Source: Thiohalocapsa sp963695445
Lineage (GTDB): Bacteria; Pseudomonadota; Gammaproteobacteria; Chromatiales; Chromatiaceae
Reading direction: 5' to 3'
NCBI GenBank assembly: GCA_963695445.1
Contig: CAVOGV010000031.1
Coordinates: forward strand, 1 to 64,000
DNA: 64,000 nt
Positions 51,638 through 60,059 of the stretch are shown piece after piece. How positions within the stretch are numbered: position 1 is the first letter of the stretch; each line of letters starts with the position of its first letter. A model generated the notes under the pieces. The model saw nothing but the letters and a program-made list of their open reading frames with translations. It did no database searches and was not told the DNA's origin. Both the position numbers and the translations under genes were made by a program.

Positions 51638-52285
51638 GGTTCTACTCTTATTCTTAACAATGGCGGAGGCTGTTTGGCCCAGCTCAAAGACATCTGAAAC
51701 CGGTGGCTAGGAAGTCCAAACACCTCAGGCGACAATACGCTCCACGGATTAGCCGGCAGTTCGGCCGCGGTCAACGCGGAAAGACCGCGAACAGTCGTTC
51801 AGACGGCACGCGCGAACGCCCCCGACGCAGGGCTAGCTTCGTCTTCGAAGGAAGACTGATCGCGTCGAACCGGCCGCGTAGACGACACTTAGTTTTTATA
51901 CTTTTCAGCGACCACACGAGGCATGCTTGCCTCCGAGTCGCGATCTTGATCTGAACCATATGGTTGCTCATCAACACGCCGGCATGCACCAAGGCTTACT
52001 CCACGGGCGCGACCTCCGGCGGGCTTGCCGACCACCCCCGATTAGCCTATGCTCGGTCCGCTCAGGTTGGTAGCGCTTTGTCGGCCCCTCGTGCTTGGGC
52101 ACACGACCCTTGCGGCCACTGAGCATTAAACCATCAGTACAATCAGTACAAGACCACTGGCGTGGCTCGTCGGCAGAGTGATCTTGGGCACGCATGCTTG
52201 CTGCTAGCGTTGCGTGCACGATCACCGGGGCTGGGGTGCACTTTCTTACAAAGCCGCTTTTTTACGAAGGCGGGAGTGAATAATA
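51638..52285. other. Divergent intergenic region between two Cys-rich genes
   Basis: About 650 bp with no supported gene. It must carry the promoters for both divergent Cys-rich genes. An AT-rich run near 51885-51910 and a repeated ATCAGTACA (52131-52150) are the only noticeable features. Confidence 0.45.
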
Positions 52286-53659
52286 ATGAATGCTACTGTT
52301 TATCTGGGCGCAATGCTTTCGGCTTGCCTCGCATTGTGCACCCTGTCTGCCTGACCTCCATGCCGCAAAGCCGGCAAACAACGCGAATTATGCGAAGCAG
52401 TACGAGCAATTTATCCTGCGCGGGGTGAAACTCCACGACACGTTTCAAATTAATGACCAAGAAACTGTTCGCTTAGACGGGACCGGATGGCCGGCCTTTG
52501 CCAACATTTGGACCGAACCTGCCAATTTCCTGCTCTGCAACCCGCCGCAGGGACAGGACTTCGCTTACGCGCTCTGCTATTACTCGGGGCCCGATGATCC
52601 TTCGGGCCTGTCCTCAGACAACCCTGCCCTGCCATGCACATTGTCCCCGAACGGAAAGTCCGCGGATTGCAAGTGCTTCAAGCTGGACACCGCCGTGGTG
52701 CCGCCGCAGGTACCGTATTTCGTGGACATCAATGCGATTTTGAATCTAGACATTTATCAGCAGACAGTACGCGGTTTGCGGCGAGGATGGAGCGGGTTGC
52801 GCGCCGAGTACGAGTATCGAGGCCCCCGTCTGCCGTTCGATCAATACAAACCAGTTGATCGCCGGTGCGAAGCATCGTCTCCGTCTTCTCTCCCGTCAAG
52901 AAGCTCGATTACTATTCCGGCTCCACGCCCTGCGATGCACCTGGATCTGTCTACGCCGGCTGCATGACCGCGCCTTGCTACGATACTGGTGAGGTCGATG
53001 CGCACGGCAACGCCTTGGTGGATTGCAGCTGTCCGATCTACCAGGGCCCGTTCGAGATCGGACAAGGCCCGTCGGCGGACGGACCCCAAGACTGCAACTT
53101 AGGGCATGGAAACCTGTGGTCTGCGGCTCACAACCCCTTGAAAAACGACCCAATCGATCCGCCGGCACCGACAGAGAACTGCATCCCAGACGCGCCGCCT
53201 GAATCCGGATGTCCATTATGGAGCGACGCAGTCACCGGCTTCGATCCCGAGAGCACAGTCTGCCAAGCGGTATGTAATGCTTACCAGAGCACTGATGACG
53301 GAAGTGACGAAAGCATTCAGCCGGGCTACGCCTGTGACTCCACGCTCTGCACGACGTTGGGGATCGGTCAGGAGCTCCCCTTCGATGGTCTCGCCGCCGA
53401 GTCGAACGTGCGACTCGGTCTCATGGCAGAGGCGTGCAAAGGCATCGGTAAACTCCCCAGGCTTGAACTGATCGCAACGGTGGAGAAACTGGCGGGCTGC
53501 AGCTGTTGCGCAAGTCAACTGTGCGGGTGCGCCAGCGCGACGGACATCAACGACGAAACGAACAGCAAGATATTTGACCTGAATGCCGAGCAAAGGGCCG
53601 CTGGGATCAAGCCGCAGTGCGATATCAACCAAACGCTGTGTGGAGAACAAGCGCGATAG
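52286..53659 (+). CDS. Secreted Cys-rich protein B of unknown function (frame-broken)
   Basis: Start ATG at 52286 with GGGAG ribosome site: MNATVYLGAMLSACLALCTL is a signal peptide. The frame then changes near 52350 (KPANNANYAKQYEQFILRGV, FLLCNPPQGQDFAYALCYYS, ADCKCFKLDT), again near 52765 (AVCGEDGAGCAPSTSIEAPV) and near 52870 (VFSPVKKLDYYSGSTPCDAP, VDCSCPIYQGPFEIGQ), ending GCSCCASQLCGC...LCGEQAR. About 450 residues. Shares with protein A the order YAxC...CxC, CSCPI and paired cysteines. Likely a divergent paralogue exported to the periplasm or surface. Confidence 0.68.
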
Positions 53660-53920
53660 ACCATCGACGTTGGCATCACAGCGCAGCGCTGAAGTCAATC
53701 GAAGGCATTGGCGCCTCGGGCAGCGGGAGCCTCAATTAGGGCAAGAGTACGTCGATCAGCATCCTCAATACCGCGCGACCCAGACGCTGGTCGCCTCGAC
53801 CGGAGTGGCACTGCAGCGCGTGGTCGGTGCCGCCCTGTCGTTAAACCCCGGGTGCATGGCGGAGACCGCCGCGCATCTCGTCGATCAACGTCTTCCCGCT
53901 GCTGCCGGTAAGGCAAAGGG

Positions 53921-54065
53921 TGGTCCTGGCCAGCGGCGCCGGGGCCAATGCGCGCAAGTCCATCGGCATCACGGTCCTGAGCGGCATGCTGGCCTCCACC
54001 TGTCTGGCGGTGCTGTTCGTGCCGGCGTTCTACGTGTTCTTGCAGAGGCTTTCGGGGCGCGGTAA
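53921..54065 (+). repeat. 145-bp direct repeat, copy 2
   Basis: A near-identical copy (three mismatches) of the RND permease 3' end at 49960-50104, ending at the same GGTAA. Upstream of copy 2 there is no recognisable permease. The 3.8 kb between the copies holds the Cys-rich gene pair. Confidence 0.95.
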
Positions 54066-54360
54066 CGGACTTCGCGATTCACGCCAGCCCGGAGAATGAA
54101 AGCACGAATCGGCCATTCGTGCCGGGCACTTGCGCAGAGCGGCTTTCCGCCCGTCGGCCCTCTCCCGCCTCAGCGCCCCGTTCGCCGGCCCCAGCCCCGC
54201 CGACCCAATACCCCCAAGGCCTTGTCGGACATCCCCGACGCGGCTACGATCAGCGCGGTCCCTCACCTCGAGCAGTCGATTCGGCACCCCGTCAATGGGC
54301 GGAGCCGGAACGCGGCTCTGCCCTCACCAACCCAATCCCTTGTCCAGAGGAGTCAATCCC

Positions 54361-54609
54361 ATGTTTGTTAGAGCCTTACTTGTCCTCCTGCTCGGAGTGG
54401 TCAGCGCCGGCGCGCTCGCCCAATCGATGCTGGAACAGCTCGAGAAAGAAAAGACGGCGCTTACGACGTACTGCAAAGCCGACGTCGAACGCCTGTGCCC
54501 CGGAATCGAGCCGGGCGGCGGGAAGCTCAAGGAATGTCTGATGAAACACAAGGAGGAGATGTCCGTTGGCTGCGCCAAGGCGCTGCAGGAATTGAAGAAA
54601 TCGATGTAG
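54361..54609 (+). CDS. Small periplasmic Cys-rich-repeat protein
   Basis: 82 residues: signal peptide MFVRALLVLLLGVVSAGALA, then YCKADVERLCPGIEPGGGKL and KECLMKHKEEMSVGCAKALQ, resembling one unit of the cysteine-rich GLG1-type repeat with four cysteines. The ATG is preceded by AGAGGAG. Stands alone after the second direct repeat; function unknown. A single-repeat periplasmic member would be common in proteobacteria. Confidence 0.75.
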   Translation: MFVRALLVLLLGVVSAGALAQSMLEQLEKEKTALTTYCKADVERLCPGIEPGGGKLKECLMKHKEEMSVGCAKALQELKKSM

Positions 54610-55058
54610 TGCGAAAGCGGCGGCCGAATCCGCCATCCCGACACATGGAGGTGTCGCCTCGCAGACTCTGTCCAGTAAGGTCTCGCAGATCCGAGCCTCA
54701 ACCAGCCCGTTCACGCTTTGCGACAGGTGGCGCGCAAGGCGTTCTTCTGCCGGATTGCTTTGACCGCCAGACCCCACCCACCCGGCTGTCGGAAGCCGCG
54801 ATGGACAGCAGCCCGCTCCACGAAAGCTGTGATCGCATTTGAAGCTGCGTTTGCGAAGGGAGTCCTGCCGATTTCTCCGAATCGGTTGCGTCATCAGTTA
54901 GGAGTCGGGAGCTCAGCCGCTGCAGCGTGCCGGTGGCGATTGTGATATCTGAACACCTCGCGAATCCAAGGTCGCATCTTCCTCGCTACGCTCCGTAGTC
55001 TGAACCAGCACGGGCGGCCAAAATTGATCAGCCGACCGTCGACAAATTGTCATGCGCT
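54610..55058. other. No recognisable gene
   Basis: Lies between the small Cys-rich gene and the convergent cytochrome gene. Frames on the minus strand are open but lack family similarity. No strong terminator was seen. Confidence 0.4.
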
Positions 55059-55649
55059 TCAGTTGTAGTTTCTGACATCCGGGCGATGGTCCGGAATGAA
55101 GCCGTCGCGGTTTGGCATCTTCACTTTTGCCAGCGAGTCGGCATTCATGACGTCTGTTTCTTCGATGATGCCACCTTGCGCAAGTACATAGGCGACCAAG
55201 GCGTAAACCTCGTCGTTGCTCAGCGACCCGGGGGCGTCGAATGGCATGGCGCGGCGTACGTAGTCAAACACGGTCGTGGCGTGTGGCCAGTAACTCTCAA
55301 CGGTCTTCACCGCGGCGCCGCTGGCAAGCGTGCCACGACCGCCGACGAGAGCGGCGCCTCCGGTTTCTTTCACGCCTTTCAGATCGGCCCCGTGGCAGGC
55401 AAGGCACTTCGTCTCGTAGACCGCCTTGCCGGTTTGCGCGGTCCCTTCACCCGCTGGCAGGTGGCGGCCGTCCGGCAATATGGCGATTGTCACGGCCTCG
55501 AGTTCGGCCGCGCTCGGAGCGGCACCGAAGCCATAGGGCCCACCCACATCCTCCGCAAAAGCGCCGCCCAGAGAGAGACCGACGATCAGCGCGGCAGTTG
55601 TGATCATGACCTTGGTTGCCGGCCGCCGTTTATCAGTAGTGGTGAACAT
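55059..55649 (-). CDS. Periplasmic c-type cytochrome, SoxD/SorB-like
   Basis: 196 residues: signal MFTTTDKRRPATKVMITTAA...GAFAEDV, then one heme motif KCLACHGADLKG (Cys82-His86) and a methionine ligand in YVRRAMPFDAPGSLSNDEVY. The single heme is shorter than the diheme SoxD of Paracoccus but like the monoheme subunits found with sulfite or sulfur dehydrogenases. Its start overlaps the molybdoenzyme stop by 17 bp, so they form one unit. It should pass electrons from the Moco enzyme to the respiratory or photosynthetic chain. Confidence 0.85.
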   Translation of the reverse strand: MFTTTDKRRPATKVMITTAALIVGLSLGGAFAEDVGGPYGFGAAPSAAELEAVTIAILPDGRHLPAGEGTAQTGKAVYETKCLACHGADLKGVKETGGAALVGGRGTLASGAAVKTVESYWPHATTVFDYVRRAMPFDAPGSLSNDEVYALVAYVLAQGGIIEETDVMNADSLAKVKMPNRDGFIPDHRPDVRNYN

Positions 55650-57039
55650 TGCTCACCTCGCCGTTGGCGGCAACCGCCCAACTTTGGATTCCGTTCAGGT
55701 GATAGATCGAGCCAAACGTCCCCGACATGCCGCGCACGTCGACCAGTTGCTTGATGGTCGGTTGCACATAGCCGGTCTCGTCCTGACAGCGGCTTTGCAA
55801 GATGACCGGGTTGCCATCCCAGATCCAACCGTAGCGGAAACGCGTGGTACAGATCGGCTGAATGGGACCTTGCAACGAGGCGTTGTGCCAGGTTTGCCCG
55901 CCATCGGTCGTGATTTCCACGCGTTGGATGCGACCGCGACCGGACCAGGCGAGCCCAGTGATCTCGTAAAAACCGGGGCCGGGTAGTTTCATCTCACCCG
56001 ACGGGTAGGTAATGACCGACTTCGCTTCCATCGTGAAAGAAAACTGTCGGGCCTTTCCGTCTCCCAGCAGGTCCGTGTATTTGGATGTCTCTTCGCGGGT
56101 CTGGAATGGGATATCGCTGATCTCGAGGCGCCGCAGCCATTTGATGTGCGTATTACCCTCGAAACCCGGCGCCACCAAGCGCAGGGGATAGCCTTGTTCG
56201 GGGCGGATGGCTTCGCCGTTCTGACCGTAAGCAAGCAGCGCGTCGTCCCAACATTTGTCGAGTGGGATGCTGCGCGTCATGACGGCTGCGTCGGACCCCT
56301 CCGCGAGAATCCACGCCGCACCATCGTCGACGCCGACTTCGCGCAAGATCGTCGATAACGGCACGCCCGTCCATTCCGAGGTGCTGACCAGGCCATGCGT
56401 GCCCTGAACGGTCTTGAGTGTGGGCTTTGCCCATTCGGTGAGTCCATTGCCCGAACATTCGATGAAGTGCTTACGTGTCACGGACGGAAAGCGTTTCAGA
56501 TCGTCCATGGTCAGTTTCAGCGGCTTGCCCACCATGCCATGGACATACAGCGCATGCCGGCGCGGATCGATCGTTGGAATACCGCCATGGTGACGCTCGA
56601 AATGCAGACCCGAGGGGGTGATGTTTCCCATCTGGCTCGCCAGTGGCGACATGCTCCACGAGGATAGCCTGGTGGCGGTGGGATAGCGCCAGCGCGCTTC
56701 GGTTTCGAACTGAGAACGCGAACCGTAGCCGCCGTCGTCGCCGACAGGGCGGCCCTGTACCTTGGTTGGATCGGGCGGTACTGGAAACTCAAAGGCGCCA
56801 GCCGGAGCGGCTGCCGAGCTCAATCGCGGCGCCAAGGTTGCCCCGGCAAGCACGGCGCCTCCCGTGAGAAACGATCGGCGTCCCATCGCTTTCGTCGGAT
56901 TGGGGAACATGCCTTCCTTGCAGTCGCACGCTTCGCGCTCTTGCTTGAGTGCCGCGAGGTGGCGCTGCTCCGCGGCGACCATCTCGTCGATCAGGCGCAG
57001 CGTATCTTCGTCGTAGATTCGATCTTCTTTTAGCAACAT
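55633..57039 (-). CDS. soxC: SoxC-like sulfane/sulfite dehydrogenase molybdopterin subunit
   Basis: 468 residues; molybdenum enzyme of the sulfite oxidase family, SoxC type, exported by Tat (MGRRSFLTGGAVLAG at about residue 52). Moco-binding cysteine in HFIECSGNGLTEW, C-terminal dimerisation domain with ITTDGGQTWHNASLQGP. An unusually long region of about 50 residues precedes the Tat motif (MLLKEDRIYDEDTLRLIDEM and a CDC pair); such an extension is seen in other SoxC sequences and might hold the mature start. Oxidises protein-bound sulfane sulfur in the Sox pathway, with the cytochrome. soxXYZAB are not in the window. Confidence 0.9.
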   Translation of the reverse strand: MLLKEDRIYDEDTLRLIDEMVAAEQRHLAALKQEREACDCKEGMFPNPTKAMGRRSFLTGGAVLAGATLAPRLSSAAAPAGAFEFPVPPDPTKVQGRPVGDDGGYGSRSQFETEARWRYPTATRLSSWSMSPLASQMGNITPSGLHFERHHGGIPTIDPRRHALYVHGMVGKPLKLTMDDLKRFPSVTRKHFIECSGNGLTEWAKPTLKTVQGTHGLVSTSEWTGVPLSTILREVGVDDGAAWILAEGSDAAVMTRSIPLDKCWDDALLAYGQNGEAIRPEQGYPLRLVAPGFEGNTHIKWLRRLEISDIPFQTREETSKYTDLLGDGKARQFSFTMEAKSVITYPSGEMKLPGPGFYEITGLAWSGRGRIQRVEITTDGGQTWHNASLQGPIQPICTTRFRYGWIWDGNPVILQSRCQDETGYVQPTIKQLVDVRGMSGTFGSIYHLNGIQSWAVAANGEVSNVHHY

Positions 57040-57339
57040 GGGTTTTCTATTCGCCTGACCTGTTGTTGGATTTGGAACTCAGACGCTTTTCGTGCCAGCT
57101 CGTGGGCGCCTGAATTCAGGTAGTGAAGTCTTGTACTTTCCCATCGCTTGGAGCTTTGGTGATCACGAAAAGCGCGCCGTCGATTCGAAGCTAAGCAATG
57201 ACGAACAAGGCTGCTTGTGGGCATTTGATGGAATACTCTATTCGCAGCGAAAGGGTTGCTCGCGAGTGTCGATTCAGGTACCACTCAATCAACCTGTTAG
57301 TAGTGAACGGGGCGCTCGTTCAGTTTTTCTCGAAGCCAA
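57040..57339. other. Intergenic region upstream of soxC
   Basis: 300 bp with no gene. It must contain the soxC promoter on the minus strand. Composition becomes visibly more AT-rich towards 57340, where the cupin gene starts its 3' end. Confidence 0.45.
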
Positions 57340-57813
57340 TTAGTCTCTACTGACTTTGGCATTGTCAGTACGCTCCGCTGAAAACGGCTTTGGTGCGGAC
57401 TCATCAGGACCTGCCAATGGCTTGCCTATGTGGCGAAAATAATTACTCAAACCACCAGGGGGACTAATCGCCCAAACCAAGATAACAATCTTATCTGTAT
57501 TATTTTCCAGCTCATGATCAACATTGATACCAATACAAAGACTATCACCAGCTTCAAGCTGATGAGATTCGCCATTGATCAGGACGTCAGGGTGACCTTG
57601 ATGGATAAAAATAAATTCAACTGCATCTTCATGATGATGTTTAGGAATTTTACTTCCTGGCGCCATGTGATGCATGCCAGAATGAAATCCAGGTTTGGTG
57701 AAGTTTTTGTCAGTTATTTTCAGCGTAACACGCGTGCCATCATTAGGGCTTGGTTGCCAGTACGCCTCCCCTTCAAGCGCTTTCAAAACAGCATATTCTT
57801 TCTCATCTGGCAT
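57340..57813 (-). CDS. Cupin domain protein
   Basis: 157 residues with one cupin barrel: GMHHMAPGSKIPKHHHEDAV (three histidines plus Glu of motif 1, EFIFIHQGHPDVLINGE) and motif 2 LEAGDSLCIGINVDHELENN. Metal binding is likely; substrate unknown. Codon use and base composition are visibly AT-richer than every neighbour, so it looks recently acquired. A perfect 21-bp inverted repeat lies just upstream of the start. Frame intact. Confidence 0.85.
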   Translation of the reverse strand: MPDEKEYAVLKALEGEAYWQPSPNDGTRVTLKITDKNFTKPGFHSGMHHMAPGSKIPKHHHEDAVEFIFIHQGHPDVLINGESHQLEAGDSLCIGINVDHELENNTDKIVILVWAISPPGGLSNYFRHIGKPLAGPDESAPKPFSAERTDNAKVSRD

Positions 57814-57868
57814 AATGACTTACTCCGAGAATAGGTTAGCCCACATCATTTCGAACTTGGCGTATGCA

Positions 57869-57924
57869 AACGAATAAGGTTAGATCGCGTGAGCGAAGCG
57901 AACCGCGATCTAACCTTATTCGTT
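57869..57924. repeat. Perfect 21-bp inverted repeat
   Basis: AACGAATAAGGTTAGATCGCG (57869-57889) and its exact complement (57904-57924) surround a 14-base loop. Followed by AGGGGT. It sits upstream of the AT-rich cupin and at the edge of the broken NHL gene. Could be a mobile-element end or bidirectional hairpin; no terminal T-run. Confidence 0.85.
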
Positions 57925-58444
57925 AGGGGTCAGCTGAAGCGCAGGATGCTGCGCTTCATCGGGTCATCGCTCAAGGGCCTCGCTGTCGACTCTCAACGGA
58001 ACGCCTGGGTTGCCTCCCTGAAGGAGGACTCGGTATACGGCATCCGGCCAAACGGCTCGATCATCGGGCAGTTGAAGGGTGGCGGCATCAACGCTCCGTG
58101 GGACGTGACGGTGGATGGGGAGGACAACCTGTGGGTGTCGAACTTCGGCCCGCTTGACGTGACGAACAACTTCCGCAGTGGCCGAATCTCGAAGCTCTGC
58201 GGGATCAACCGGTCCGCCTGCCCCCTGGGGCGAAGACCGGCGACCCGATCTCGCCAGCGAGCGGCTACACGATGCCCTCCGCCGGCAGCGAGGTACTGCT
58301 TGCGAACGGCAACCCGCTGTACTGACCCGACGAGCCGCCGAGCTTCTCGCCGATGATGCGCCAGACCGCATCCCAGATCGACAGAGCAGGCAATGTCTGG
58401 ACGATCAACAACTGGAAGCCAGACTTGTTCAGACCGATCCCACC
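57925..58444 (+). pseudogene. NHL/vgb-lyase-like beta-propeller fragment
   Basis: Visible: GLAVDSQRNAWVASLKEDSV, IRPNGSIIGQLKGGGINAPW and DVTVDGEDNLWVSNFGPLDV, repeats of an NHL or SMP-30-like propeller. The frame then shifts and reads GDPISPASGYTMPSAGSEVL...NPLY, hits a TGA, and continues as MRQTASQIDRAGNVWTINNW KPDLFR. No start or signal peptide and the gene ends inside a blade, so it is a broken fragment between the inverted repeat and ilvA. Confidence 0.7.
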
Positions 58445-58488
58445 GCGACCTGCGCACCCGTCCGCCAGCGGGCGCTAGCAGGCGTCCT

Positions 58489-59691
58489 TCAATGCTGCTC
58501 TTGCGCCTCAAAGCCCGCCGCCCGCAGCGCATCCAGCACCTGCTCGATATGCGCGCGCCCCCGTGTTTGCAGCACCAGCTCAACTTCCACGTTTTGCGCC
58601 GCCAGCACGGTGAACGCGCGCTGGTGATGCACCTCGTTGATGTTGGCGCCCGCTTCGGCCACCGTCGCGGTGATTTTGGCCAGCGAGCCGGGAATGTCGC
58701 GCGCGCTGACCTGGATGCGCGCCAGCAGCCCGGCGCGCACCATGCCGCGCTCGATGATGGCCGCCAGTAGCAGCGGGTCGATATTGCCGCCGCACATCAC
58801 CAGGCCGACCTTCTTGCCGGCAAAGCGATCCGGGTACTTCAGCAGCGCCGCCAGTCCGGCCGCGCCCGCGCCTTCGACCAGCGTCTTTTCAATTTCCAGC
58901 AGCATCACCATCGCCTGCTCGATGTCGCCTTCTTCGACCAGCAGCAGGTCATTGACCTTGGCGGCAATGATGGCCTGGGGAATCCGGCCCGGCGTGCCGA
59001 CCGCAATGCCGTCGGCAATCGTCGTTGTGCCTTGCGGGTGGTGCGTGCCTTTGATGGCGTTGACCATCGCCGGAAAGTGCGAAGTCTGCACGCCGATGAT
59101 CTCGATGTCCGGCTTGAGCGCCCTGGCTGCCGTGGCAATGCCCGCGATCAGGCCGCCGCCGCCCACGGCAATCACCAGCGTTTCCAGCTCGGGCACGGCC
59201 TGCAGCATTTCCAGCCCGATCGTGCCCTGACCGGCCACGATGGCCTCGTCGTCATACGGGTGCACAAACACCAGCCCGCCGCGCTCGGCCAGCGCCAGCG
59301 CGTGGGCGCGGGATTCGTCCAGCGTGTCGCCGTGCAGCACCACTTCGGCGCCAAAGCCGCGCGTGCGCTCAATCTTGACGCCCGGCGTAGAGCGCGGCAT
59401 CACGATGACGGCGCGAATGCCCAGGCGCTGCGCGTGATAGGCCACGCCCTGCGCATGGTTGCCCGCGCTCATGGCAATCACGCCGCGCTGGCGCTCGGCT
59501 TCGGTGAGCTGCGCCAGCTTGTTGCAGGCGCCGCGCTCCTTGAATGAGGCGGTGTATTGCAGATTTTCAAACTTCAGGTAAATTTCCGCCCCGGTCAGCT
59601 GCGAGAGCGTTTGCGACGCCACGCAGGGTGTGTTCAGCAGATGGCCCTGCAGGCGTTGGGCGGCTTGTTCAATGTCGGAGAGCTGGAGCAT
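58489..59691 (-). CDS. ilvA: Threonine ammonia-lyase (threonine dehydratase), with C-terminal ACT domain
   Basis: PLP enzyme deaminating threonine to 2-oxobutanoate for isoleucine synthesis, or degradative. 400 residues, unbroken. PLP lysine in QYTASFKERGACNKL (Lys51), cofactor-binding IAVGGGGLIAGIA and SAGNHAQGVAYHAQRL. C-terminal single ACT-like region (ILARIQVSARDIPGSLAKIT, HHQRAFTVLAAQNVEVELVL). The single ACT domain is unlike the double ACT-like domain of E. coli IlvA. It is bordered by a broken gene and a perfect palindrome, so acquisition by transfer is possible. Start MLQLSDIEQAAQRLQ. Confidence 0.93.
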   Translation of the reverse strand: MLQLSDIEQAAQRLQGHLLNTPCVASQTLSQLTGAEIYLKFENLQYTASFKERGACNKLAQLTEAERQRGVIAMSAGNHAQGVAYHAQRLGIRAVIVMPRSTPGVKIERTRGFGAEVVLHGDTLDESRAHALALAERGGLVFVHPYDDEAIVAGQGTIGLEMLQAVPELETLVIAVGGGGLIAGIATAARALKPDIEIIGVQTSHFPAMVNAIKGTHHPQGTTTIADGIAVGTPGRIPQAIIAAKVNDLLLVEEGDIEQAMVMLLEIEKTLVEGAGAAGLAALLKYPDRFAGKKVGLVMCGGNIDPLLLAAIIERGMVRAGLLARIQVSARDIPGSLAKITATVAEAGANINEVHHQRAFTVLAAQNVEVELVLQTRGRAHIEQVLDALRAAGFEAQEQH

Positions 59692-60059
59692 GGTTTTCCT
59701 TTGAAATGCCGGCGGGTGAGCCGCCTGCCATTGTGCGCCGTCGGTTTGGTCGGACCGGGCAGTAACGCCAGCCTGAAGGAGTCGGGTAAAAATGCGGCGC
59801 GCGCAACTTTAGGTGCGGGCTTGGCTGTTTCGGCGTTTCCGCGGTACGTGCCCGTTTAGCCCTCACCATCGCTCACGTTTCCGCAAGCCCCCCTCTCATC
59901 CCGGACGGTCGGATTTCCCGCACATTATGTGCTGCAGCACATAATGTGCGGGAAATCCGTGATTACGATGACGCAGAAGGCAAGAACTCGGGCTTGCATT
60001 CCTGTCATCCGTCTCGGCTGCATCGCCACGTTGGGGCAGGGTTCGTTCCTCAACTCAGC
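59692..60059. other. Intergenic region with a perfect palindrome
   Basis: No gene. Upstream of ilvA on its 5' side, with the ligase gene beyond. It holds the 50-bp palindrome at 59910-59959 and may contain the ilvA promoter near 59695-59760. Confidence 0.5.
59910..59959. repeat. Perfect 50-bp palindrome
   Basis: CGGATTTCCCGCACATTATG TGCTGCAGCACATAATGTGC continues to CCG as an exact palindrome centred on CTGCAG at 59934/59935. Each half contains the near-palindrome GCACATTATGTGC, giving two head-to-head 13-base sites. No loop, so it is not a typical RNA terminator; looks like a protein-binding or recombination site. Confidence 0.95.

Noticed and set aside
53583..54065. 160-codon frame ending within the second 145-bp repeat
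   Set aside because: It overlaps the end of the Cys-rich gene in another frame and reads the repeat out of permease frame. Low-complexity Arg/His content suggests no real gene.
57869..57924. Inverted repeat as an integron attC site
   Set aside because: The right end resembles GTTRRRY only partly and the RYYYAAC box is not matched; arms are fully complementary, lacking extrahelical bases. Kept only as an inverted repeat.
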